From Pyrocephalus nanus (taxonomy: Eukaryota; Chordata; Aves; Passeriformes; Tyrannidae), in assembly GCA_038380795.1 (NCBI GenBank), contig CM076259.1:60283938-60347937 (forward strand): 64,000 nt of DNA. Reading direction: 5' to 3'. Below, in pieces: positions 50,601 to 61,570 of the stretch. A model generated the notes under the pieces. The model saw only the letters and a list, made by a program, of their open reading frames with translations. It ran no database searches and had not been told where the DNA came from. Position 1 is the first letter of the stretch. Each line of letters opens with the position of its first letter. The position numbers and the translations under genes are program-made.

Positions 50601-53600
50601 TGAGGAGAGGTGGGCACACCCGTGGAAGTCATGGTGGATGGGTTCCAGCCAAGGATCCCTTGCTGCTCTTCTTGTCATGTGCTGCCTCTTGAGCCTTCCC
50701 TGTCATGAGCTGCCCCCATGGTCCCCAGCACACCATCATCCTCACCAAATCCAGCTGCCAATGCTGGGGCAGGGAGTGCATTTGTAACCCCTGCTGTCCT
50801 CCAAAGGGCTCTCTAGCTTGTTGGGTTTAGGTCCTTTATATATGTGCCTTTTTCCTCCCATCCAGAGGTCAAATGAGGTTGCTACTTATTCTGGCAGCTG
50901 AGTGTCTGAGCTGGAGGGGCTTGGTGAAGTTGCAAACACTAATGACTCGGGCAAAACTGCTTTTACTTTTCATTCAGAGATTTCTTGAAAGGAAAGCCAG
51001 GTTTAAAGGAACACTTGCTTGAGTCCAGCTGTGAGATGTACTGGTGCTGTCAGGAAGTTGTGGTTCCACCTCTGCTCCTCCAGCTGTGCTTTATCCTCTG
51101 CAGCCAGTTCCTTTAAATCCCCCCATCAGACTCTGCGGGATATTTTCCACTCTGGCGACTGTGTTCTTTGTGGACCCAGGGACTGGCCTTACAAGATGCA
51201 CAGAGAAGAATTTGGGTTGTGCTGGGCAGTGTCTTGTTGGTTTTCTTAATGTTTTAAGGGAACAAAGGACAATGAGTGAAACAAAAAAGCACACGACCGG
51301 GTCAGCGGCCACCCAGCTGATCTGCCTGCAGAGCCCTATGCTTTGTGTGTCCTTCAGCTCTATGCCACAGCCTGATTTTCCTTGTTGTGGGACAAGCCGT
51401 AGTAATTGAACCAAAATGCCAGTGCATTTGTCATGTTGTCTTAGAAGTAACAATTGATTTGGTGGGACTGGAGGAGTTTTCCTCCTCCTGGCTCTTGCTG
51501 CAAAGGGTAGAGAGAAAGCACCAGATGATGGTCAAAGATGATGTCTGGGGCCAGGGGAAGTACTTGTCTCCTATTCAAACAATTGTGATTTCAGTTTTCA
51601 CCTTTTGTCCCCGATATTTCCCAAATGACGTCCTAAGGGTGTGGAAGTCTCTCATGCAATGCTACTGTCATAGGTGGGCTGGGACACAGCTTCCCATTGT
51701 GAAGTTTCGTGGAGGCAGGGGACATTCCTTAATGTATAGTTTTTTAAATCAAAATCACTTATTGTACAGTACATACCTTTAATATACTATAGATTTTATA
51801 ATTGACTGTAATTTTCTCACTAGGAAAAAGTCAATTTCTGCATGGCAGGGCAGCCAGATCAAAGAATACTTTTAGTCTGCTCAGCAAATAGGAACCTATT
51901 TGTAATCCAAAGGCCCTCCATTAGCTCTTACCTATTTAATGTAAAAACAGGATTTACTACACATACAACTTAAACCCCTTTCTATATTTGCATAGAGATC
52001 CCGGAGCATGTGTATGAATGGTTTTTGAGATAAGAGAGAGAAGGCCTCGGGAGTCAAAGTCATTGTTTTTGCATGAAGTATTTAATGCTAAACATAAATA
52101 TTGAGAAGACTAAATTCCTGTGCACTTGCAGACTTCACTGTTATGCTCCTGAGGATTTTTGCCTTATATCCAATTCTTAAGAGCCTGGTTGTAAGTGAAT
52201 TAAAAAAAAAAATACAGGAAGCTTTTACAGGCTCTTACAGGGCTTCATTTTCAGGTTAAAAGGAGAGACAGGTTATAGACAAAACAGAAGCAAAGGTCAT
52301 GTACTTCTTATCTCCCTCAAAAGAGTGTAGCTAAGGAGTGGATGGGCTAGGCAGTAGAAACCAAGCCCTAGTAAAGGACTGTTTCCAGTGATGACCTCGA
52401 AGGGGATTGAAGCTGGAGTTCCTGTGGTGCACATTCATCAACTCTGCTCATTGTAATTCGTGTGATTTATGTTCTCACAATCATGATTAGGTGGTGAAAA
52501 AGAATGATCTACGTGCAGGTTGACTTCAGAAAGCGACATTCTTTGTTCATATCCAATCAAGCCCCACGGCAGGCAGTCCTTTTGATTTAGCAATAATTTT
52601 AATATGTGTGTCCCTGAAAATAACTCTCCTGGCTTTGGAAACCTCAGAGATGAAGGACTATTGGCTAAGTACTGGGCGGAAGATTATGTCATTGCTTCCT
52701 TCAGAGGCAGTTTTGCTAGAGTAAAGAATGGGAAGCACTGGCATGAAATTAATTTTTAAAATAAAGTCAAAGACAATTTGGTGGGGAAATTTACTTCTCC
52801 AGACATAAAACAGGGTCCACCAGAATGTCTTTCAGAGTTGTTGTGATCTCAGCGGTGCAAAGCAGTGAGCGGCAGACTTTTGCCTAACTATAGGCAATGT
52901 AATCAGAATAATTTTTTTTTCTCTTTTGCTTCTAAAGGCTGTGATAAGACTGGGTAAATGCATCTTCCCTTGGATGTAAAATCCCTCACTCACTCGATGT
53001 TGTTGTGACTTCAATAAGCCAAGATTTTATACCAAAACTTCCTTGTTGCTGCCTCCCAAACCTTCCTAGGAATAGTCAAGTAACAGTCTGATTCTTACCT
53101 GCTGACGACTTGGGCTCTTCATTTCAAGTAAAAGAACAGAATCCAACAAACTGCATGGGTACTGCTTTCATTCTTACTCCTAAACCATTGCTAGGCAGCA
53201 TCTCTTCATCATCTTGCTTTATCAAACTTGAAAAGCAAATCTTGACTAATGAGCAGGAACAGTTTGTGGCCAGTCATCCAGGAAAACCGCTCCATGGGTA
53301 CGGGAAAGGAGGAAATCAGAAGAAATCTGTTACTTAACTACTGCAGGCCGAGAAAATGATCTTGAACCCAAAACTTGTGTAGGTTCAATCAGACAGGCAA
53401 ATGAACAGGAACATTTTTATTAGCATACTACATACCAAAATTAAGGATCTATTCTCTTCTAATGTTTCTGAAACCATTACCCAGACACACTACACTGGTG
53501 ACAGCTCTCTCCTATGCTCTTGAGTGGTTCTCCTGTCTTACAATTTTTCTCCTATGAACAGAAATCTGTCGTGCTGATTGCAGAGGACAGATACCTAATT

Positions 53601-54300
53601 ATAGGGCTTGTTATTAGTAGAGTCTGGGAAATATAAAGTCTGCAGTCGTATGATGTAGAGAATGATGAAGGACCTCATATCACTAATGTGACTCAAAGTA
53701 AGGTCTATTGGAATTTACACATTTATTTTCCCTGTCAAAGCTGCGAGAAAGCCCATTTGCAACAAGATTTGGAATCCTTTGCAGTTCTTTTTCTTGACTT
53801 TTTTCAAAACTAAACTTTGAAGGTTTTCGTGACATCTTTATCCCATCGTTCTGTCAGTCAGTCTCACAATGCCCTTCATGCAAACCTATCAGGGCATTCT
53901 ATAATCTAGTGTTTAATAGACTTGAAGGCAAACAGTGTTTGACAACACCTCAAAGGCTTGAGATCCTGCTGCATGCAGGCACAACCCAGCAAGTTTCTGG
54001 GACGTTGTCTCTGCTACCCTTGGTGCATGCGCTTGGCTGATCACAACACAGCGAGCGCGTCCTCAGGTATGGCTAATGGTGAATAATTTTGGGAAAGGAT
54101 GGGAGCCGGGATGTTTCCAGTTAGCACACACCTCTGTCCCTGCTAGCAGTCTGCTTCATTGTTGCATTGTTGCAACAGTGCATATCAAATGCATTGTCGC
54201 ATATCAAAACAGATACATTGTTTAAACTAAAATGAAATCAGGGAGGGAAAAAAAAAGCATTCAACAGCCGAGGTGTGCAGTGAGGGAAAACAGGCACTTC

Positions 54301-54354
54301 TTACTGAAGTGCTTTTTAAAGACAACTTTTTACTGAAGGCTTTTTAAAGATAAC
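54301..54354. repeat. Short imperfect tandem duplication (about 29-bp unit)
   Basis: TTACTGAAGTGCTTTTTAAA with GACAAC is followed at 54330 by TTACTGAAGGCTTTTTAAAG with ATAAC. The two copies differ by one indel and one substitution over the shared part. Confidence 0.8.
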
Positions 54355-57300
54355 AAGCCATTAAAATTTATGACTGAGTTCTTGGGGTAGTATTGGTTTG
54401 GTTGTTTTCATGCTGCAGTTGCCTGCACAGATTTTAGACTGCTTCTGCCCCCTCTCCCCTCCTGCATTTTCATCCCTTCCCCCTGCCCCTTTCTGTGAGA
54501 CATTTGGTCCTTTAAATCACATCTCTTAATTTTTCACGAGCTCATTGTCAAGCCCAGTGCCTGTCTCTAGACAGTTCATCAGGTGGTTAACCTGTTTGGT
54601 GATAGTGTAAAGTACATCTGAGCTTGTCTCTTTCAGTGGACATTCCTAGAAATTTCCTGTGCTGGTACTCTCAGTTAATGAGTGCTGTGTCTTCATGGCT
54701 TGAAATACCCGACTCCAGAGTCTCTGTAATGTGATACATGGTATACATGGGGAGAAAACTTCATATTTCTCCACAATTTTAATCTGGGGAAAAAAATTTA
54801 GAAGAAAGGGTCGTTTCTAATTCCAGGCTTTTCAATTTTCACAAGAAAAAGCTCTTTTTCCTCCAACTCTTTTTCCTTCTCACACCCTCTTTTGGGATTA
54901 ACAAATCTTAGGCTAGTTCTAAACTTCAACCAAACCCCAGAAGAGAGGCAGCTCATAATCAACAAATTACAACTAGCCAGACACCGAGTCATCAAGTGCA
55001 AAAGGGAATAACAATGAAAAACAAGGATAAGAAAGAAGAATGGTACATTCTTGAAATTGGATGAAAGACATTAGACAGTAATGTGCAAATGCATGAAGGA
55101 ATGCCAGAGCAATTTAGATTAGAAGGATGTGATAGTTGAACCCACCTAAACAGTGGAAATCTTAGCCCTTGTAAATTTTGGGGGAAACGCAGGGCAGGCT
55201 CTCTAAAGAATAATGTGATCTTTATGTTGCTAATGAGCTGAGGACTATGGAATTCTGAAGCAGCTGCAAATGATATAAAGAATTTACTAGGGAAGTTGAA
55301 TATGGGAAGAAAGCAGTAAAGAGAGAGAGAGAGAGCACATGATAAAATTATGATTCAAGGATTCTGGTTCTCCTTGATATAACATGCCAAAGCTGGAAAT
55401 ATCCAGTCATGGGCTGGAAACAGCTTTGACAATCTGATTGATGTGTGCATTAACTGAATTCACAACAGAAAATATATGATCCTGCAAGTGCTTATTTTTC
55501 CCCATGAAAATGATTACCACAAGCACTTTGTGCAGTGACATGTATGTGAACTTGTACCTGTGGTTTCTCAGACACAGTACAAAAGGATGTCAGTATAATG
55601 AAAAGCCACTATCTCTATCATTTATTTGATATGTATATGCAAATGACAAGGCATTTAAAACAAGTATCTTTTTAATAAACTTCATGTTCTGAGCAGATTT
55701 TTTTTTCAACTTTTGTTACCCACATCTGCTTTTCTTTACTTAGGAAGTTTTTCAGTGATTCTGTTGTTTGGGGGAAAAAAAAAAAGGCTGTGTGATGTTA
55801 CTTCTCAGGTACTGATATTTCACATGCATAATTACAGAGGGAATGCCGCTTCAGATTTCTGTGTCTATGCTTCCAGTGCTGTTTTCCTCTCAAGAGCACA
55901 GGTATCCCAAGGAAGATAATACTTTCATTTGGTATTAACATTCACTTACATCTAAGAAGTGTTTTTTTTAGCAGACCTCCCTGCTGATCTGCAGTTCAGC
56001 CCTAATCATCACCCAGGTATGTCTGTGCATTGGTGGCAGTTGTGCATCAAAGATGATGTGTTTCAACAACAAGGTAAACAATTTCTGATCTCATTTGCTC
56101 AAGCACGTTTATTGCATCTGAATTTTTGCCTTTAAACAGTACTGACTGGGGCTTCCTTGAAAGAGGAAGTGAGGGTTACGTGTAGGTGTAAATGGAGATG
56201 ACTGCAGACAGTTTCTAAGGGCTCAGTGTTTGGTGGGGTGGAGCCCGTGCAAAGAGAAGGAAATGGAGATACTGGCAGGTAACAGAACAAAGAAGACTTC
56301 AAGATCTGCTAATAATCACACTGGCCAGAGGAGCTGGAGCTGGACAGACTAGCTACTGTCTAGTCTGTCTGCTTTTCTCTTCTGAGGTGGAGTTGCATGA
56401 AGTAGATGCTCATAGTGTAGTCTTTTACTTATATGAAAAGTAAGCTCATTCTGGCAAGAAAATCATAGAAAAAAGGTAAATATGACAAAAGAAAGACAAA
56501 TAATTAGGCAGATGTCTCATTATTTGCAAGACAACATTCGTTGACATCAGAAAGAAAGTACCTTCTCCCAGGGGTGAGAAGGAAATTTGACCTCTATAAA
56601 GATCCTGAGTCCAGATGCCAACAAGGACTTTTTTTAACTTTAGTTTTATCAAGCTTTATGATTGCTGAAGGCTTGGGGTTAGCAAGGCTGCACCTAGTCA
56701 ATGAGGCTGTGGAGTACAGCAGATAATGGTATCTTTGATCAATCAGGCAAAGCAGATAAAGATGAACTGCAAAAAATTGGCTGGCAAGCCACAGAAGTAT
56801 CTTTCTTATGTCATTCATCAATTCTGGGGATGAGTCTTGTAAAAATTAATCAACACTGAGGTGAAAGGTGAGGGAGATATGGGCTGATGACATGTGCCTC
56901 GTCTCTAAGATGATGACAGACTTCGGTTTAGTCATTTCATATGAGGCTTCCCAGGCCACTAGAGTTCCCCTTTCTGCCTCCAAAAGGTGGTGTTGGGATG
57001 CAGTCTTCCTATTAGTGTCAGGTAGAAATCTTTGCTAGCAATAGGAGGACAGTCTCCAGGTACCTTATTAGGTACAGAATATGTGAAAATCACAGCAGCA
57101 AATAATACAAAGCATTTCATGGCTCTGGAAGAACTTGGCTGTCTCATAAAAGAAGGGCTGGCAGAGATTCATCAGCCAGAGCAACTGTTCTTTTCTGTGC
57201 AGTTCAAACTTGTGAATAAACATGCAATCAGGCACACATTTAGAGAAGCAGTCATGAAGCTTTCTACAAGCTACAGGCTAATGACAGCTGGGCTTTAGAC

Positions 57301-58149
57301 AGGAACTATTTATACATTTCTGTCTTTCTAAGTACAGGAACCACTGTCCTTGGTGTTTGTCCATTCAGGAATGAGCACCATGGTACTTGGTCTGTGATCA
57401 TCTGGAATGCACTAACAATCATAAACAATAAATCAGATTCCTGATACTCTGTCTATGCACAAAGCAATTTTGGTAAGAGAAGAGTGACACCAGCACAATG
57501 TGTAACCTCAGCGTTTGTGTTATGCAAAACGGTGTTAGTTAATGGGCTGACTGTCACTAATTGTATGTTTATTTTGTACAGAAAGTTTAGATGGATTATG
57601 GTCTTTACCACAATTCTCAGGTTAAATACCATGCAAACTGTTTTAATAGGCATCACATTTTTTCTGCCAACTCATCCCTGTATACAGGTGGAAAGAAAAG
57701 AGCTATCTTTCTCCTAAGCAGAAGCTTAATTTTGCTTCTTATACAGCCAACTCTGCTCAGACCAGGAGAGATACCTGGTGGTGTCTGACATGGCTGGCAG
57801 CTCAGTCCGTATTGTATGACATGCTATATGAGACACCTTGCAGAAGAGACAGTGTCCCTTATACTGTAAATCAGAGATCCAAAGCTTATGTAAGTAAAAT
57901 ATATATTTTTAAAAGCCTTTTGGTTCATTACAACCTTGAATTAGCGTCTGGAGAAAGAGTCACACAATCTTCTCTAAGAGAAATTATTTTAATTTAGTGA
58001 GAAAATGAAGATATCTTGGCAAAAGTTTTTACAGGAGTAAAATAAAAACAAAAAAAATTTCACTAAAACCCTGAGCACAAAGACCCATTACACCCACTAC
58101 AATCAATCAGTATACCAGCTTTAGTAAAACACAACTCATTGGTTCTAAG

Positions 58150-58288
58150 TTACCCACAAGAGAAGGAAAAGAGTAAAAGAAGAAAACGTATTAAAAGGGT
58201 AAAGAGAAGAAAGAGAGAAGCAGAGAGAGGAAAGGAAAAATGGTTACCTACAAGATTTGATGCTTCACATGGTGCAGGCAGCAGGAGA

Positions 58289-58319
<31 letters not shown>

Positions 58320-58390
58320 AAAGAAAAAATGATTATCAACAAGATCTAGTGGTTCACATGGTTCAGGTTGCAGGAGAGAAGAGAAAGCTC
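58150..58390. repeat. Purine-rich block with imperfect tandem duplication (about 89-bp period) and (GA)n
   Basis: A long purine-rich run (A/G on plus) includes GA repeats at about 58293-58320. A unit containing CAAGATTTGATGCTTCACAT then GGTGCAGGCAGCAGGAGA (from 58250) recurs 89 bp later as CAAGATCTAGTGGTTCACAT then GGTTCAGGTTGCAGGAGA (from 58340). The 110-codon open frame over it (Lys/Arg/Glu-rich) comes from the purine repeat and is not a gene. Confidence 0.8.
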
Positions 58391-60299
58391 ACATGGAGTC
58401 CCATCTATTTACACAGTTCAGTTTTCCCTCCCAGGCAGGGTATCCGGTCATTGCCTTCCAGGCCAGAGTGAGCTGTGCTGTAGGCAGTCCCAGGCTGCAG
58501 GGGTGTGGTGTGGGCAGGATACCAGGCAGGTCTGCCTTGACTGACAGCCAAGCTGCAGTGCCTTCAGTGATGCCATGTGCTCTGTGTGGGCTCAGCCATG
58601 TCTGCTGCAGGACCTTCCAGCGCTGCCATGTGCTCTCAGCAGGCCTTATGTGAAAAGGCAGCCTCATCTCCAACCCATATCAATAATTCAGTGAGATTTG
58701 GATCCAGTATCTCACAGATGTGTGGGGTTCTTTCCTTGTGGGTGGTTAAGAGTGAAAGCTCTACACCAAGTAAGGAACAACAATAGTAATAAAAAGTGGT
58801 GTAATGTTTTTTAAAGCTCAATAATTCTACACTTGCTCCTGCTGAGATACACCTTGCTATGAAGCTTATGTCACTGATGGGACTGTTCATTTGAGTGAGG
58901 CAGAGCAGCAGGGACATTATAATTAATAATGCTTAGCAGGAAACAAGTTATTGTGCTTGGGGCAGAAGGGCAAAAACTGTTCTCTATTATTTTTTGAAGA
59001 GTTAATTGGTAGCAGGCAAAGATTTGCTGCGTTGAGCCAGCAGGTGCTGCTTTATGACTACATTAATGTTAATGATATCCTCCAGACACATATGAAGACA
59101 GGTTAACCTGTTTCTTTCTCATTGCATTTCTCTGGGTGAGTGTGTGTTCTGATTCCAGTTATTTTTCAAGTGCTATCACAGAGCATTTGGACATACAGTG
59201 ACCCCAAATTTGCACAGATCTTTGCAGGTAGTTTTGCAAAACCAGGTAACTCTTGTAACCTCTATTCACCCGGGGACAGACTGTGGTTAAAAGATGAGGG
59301 AAATGGGTAAAAGGGGCTGCTTCTCTGTCGTAAAATCATTCCTAGGAGTTGCATAACATTTCTGCAATTACCTGTTTAACTGTTCCTAGGTGTGCTTAGG
59401 AGTAGTACCTAGGATCTAACTGTTTATTCTCTTTGTTCTTCACTGAAACCTCTATTCTTTAGGCATACCATTAAAAGAATACTCTGGCAGCAATTTAAAT
59501 CCTGAGATGAGCAGGTGATAAAACTGTGTTCCTCTAAGTAAAGTGTGCCATGGATCATCAAAGCATGATACATGCTAGAAAAGGTAAGCCAGTGGCTCCA
59601 CAGAGCTTGAAATGGTCTTTTTTTTTCATACCACTCTACATCTGAAGTTTAGTTATGAGCCTATATTTTCTTTTTTTCTTCTTTATGTCGTTTTTGAATA
59701 TCTAGTTTGACAAAAGTGCACTGGCCAGCATTAAGCTTCAGAGATCCTTCTATATATTTATACTTTTCCTGGGATGCTGGCTTTGCACAAGCCCATCAGC
59801 TTCAGTAAAAATCTGGGTGCCGTGGCAGGCAAAAATGCTGTGGAAGGACAGTCCCAGGAGCTGGGTGCAGAGCCTTTAGCAAAACTCAGGTGACAGAGCT
59901 ACTATTTGAGAAAACCACCAGGTTTCAGACTGATTCTGAATGCCAAATCTGATTTTTAATAAGATTACCAAGTAGGTCCTGTGCCTTGTTAGAAGTCTGC
60001 CTCTGCAGATCTAGTGATAACAAAATGGGAGAACAAGTCTTGCATGCCCATAAGGACGGAAAGAGTTGTACTCAGCAGTCTTTGCCTGTTAGAATATGAG
60101 TACAAGTCCAAGTAAGTTATTTCAAAATTTCTTGGAAAATGAAACATGAGTCATCAGAAAAGGGGAGAAAAGTCTGTATGAAATCTTAGGAGTGAGTGTT
60201 GGACTTTACATACTCATCATTTTTAGGAATGGTACCTCTAGGATGCAATGCTCCTCTAAGATGCTCAGGCCTCCTGGTGAAAGGAAGGGGTTTGAAAGG
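58391..60299. other. No gene recognised
   Basis: GC-richer around 58430-58660 and AT-rich after that. Overlapping short frames occur on both strands. Nothing identifiable. Confidence 0.55.
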
Positions 60300-61570
60300 T
60301 CCAGTTGATTTGGGAGAATTAACAAATGTTTACAACACTGGTGCCACAGCCAGAGGTTCAGCTACTTAGGTCATGGGACTCACTTTGAGAAACCTGGTCC
60401 ACTGGGAGCCGATGGGGTTCGTCTGTCAGAGAAGGGAAAGAGCACCTTTGGTCATAGGTTTGACAAGCTGGTGAAGGGGGCTTTAAACTAATGTTGGCAG
60501 GGGAGGGAAACCTCAATCCATCCCACTCCCAAAAGTTTGATGCCAGTGGCAGTCAGAGATGCTCAGAGCCTGGAGAGGGATCACAGGTCAGCAGGAGAGT
60601 ACCTGAAGAGCAGCACAGTGTGATTCTGGCCACTCCAGCCAGTAAGTCAGCTTAATGGGGGACCCAGCTTAAATGTCTCTATCAAAAGCATGGGGAATAA
60701 ACAAAAGGAATTAAAGAAGTATGCATGCCCGCAGGGCTGGGGTCTTATTGGCTGCCAGGAAATGTGATGGGATGGCTTCTGTGACTGGAGTGTTGGAATG
60801 AAGGGATACAGGCTTTTCAGGGAGGACAGGATGTGGAGATGAGAAGGGAGTGTCAGCCTCTATGTCAATGACCAGCTGGAGTGCATGGAACTCTGCCTAG
60901 GAATGGATGAGGAACCAACTGTGAGCTTATGGGCTAAGATTAAAGGGAGAGCAGGGACAAGTGGCCTTATAGTGGGGGTTTACTACAGGCTGCCTGACCA
61001 GGAAGATGGAGTGAATGAGTTGCTCTGTAGACAGGTAGGAGGGGCCTCATGTTCACAAGCCATGGTTCTTAGGGGGAACTTCATCCACTTCTATACCTGT
61101 TGGAGCAACAACACAGCAGGACATAAATGATCCAGGATGTTCCTGGAATACTCTGATAATAAATTCCTTCTCCAGGTGATAGAGAAGCCAGTGAGAAAAG
61201 GTGTGCTATGTTGGATGTTGTTCTCACCACCAACAGGATCTGGAGATGAATGTTAAGCTCAAGGACAGCCTTGGCTGCAGTCATCATGAAGTTGTGGAGT
61301 TTGAGTACTTAGGACATTGAGAAAGGCACACAGCAAGCTCACTTGGACTTCAGGAGAGCAGACTTTGATCTTTTTAGGTACAGTATCGTGGGATAAAGCC
61401 TTTTAAAGAAGAGGGGCCCTGGAAAGCTGGTTATTAATCAAGGATCACCTCCTCCGAGCTCAGGAGCAATACATCCCAACAAAGAGGAAGTCAGGCAAAA
61501 ATGCCAGGAGGTCTGTGTGGATGAATAAGGAGCTCCAGAGAAACTTAAACACGAGATCTGGGTTACCAGG
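60300..61570 (+). mobile_element. CR1 LINE 5' segment (5'UTR/ORF1 end plus ORF2 endonuclease)
   Basis: The frame at 60885-61130 reads GLIVGVYYRLPDQEDGVNEL and SCSQAMVLRGNF, the apurinic-type endonuclease region of CR1 ORF2 (family form GVYYRPPDQ, then GDFNHP). Upstream text such as GACCCAGCTTAAATGTCTCT and CATGGGGAATAAACAAAAGG matches the CR1 leader. Downstream, TTGGACTTCAGGAGAGCAGA (DFRRADF) ends the endonuclease region. Several stops break the frame. The reverse transcriptase and 3' end are missing, which is unusual because CR1 copies are normally 5'-truncated. Confidence 0.85.

Larger units (their letters stand above)
44721..58150. other. Long region without a supported gene
   Basis: 13.4 kb of alternating AT-rich and moderately GC-rich DNA. 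It holds a TA microsatellite (47591-47632), a small tandem duplication (54301-54354), a GA run (55321-55334) and GC-richer sequence at 49700-50800 with many overlapping open frames. Open frames at 53110-53337 and 54880-55009 look somewhat protein-like but lack splice support. It may be intron of the minus-strand gene or intergenic. Confidence 0.5.

Noticed and set aside
54788..55010. Exon candidate with TPEERQLIINKLQLARHRVI in the forward frame
   Set aside because: Only about 45 residues, no clear acceptor or donor, and the reverse strand is also open. It cannot be separated from chance.
58139..58471. 110-codon Lys/Arg/Glu-rich forward frame
   Set aside because: It arises from the purine repeat and GA microsatellite, and spans an obvious tandem duplication.
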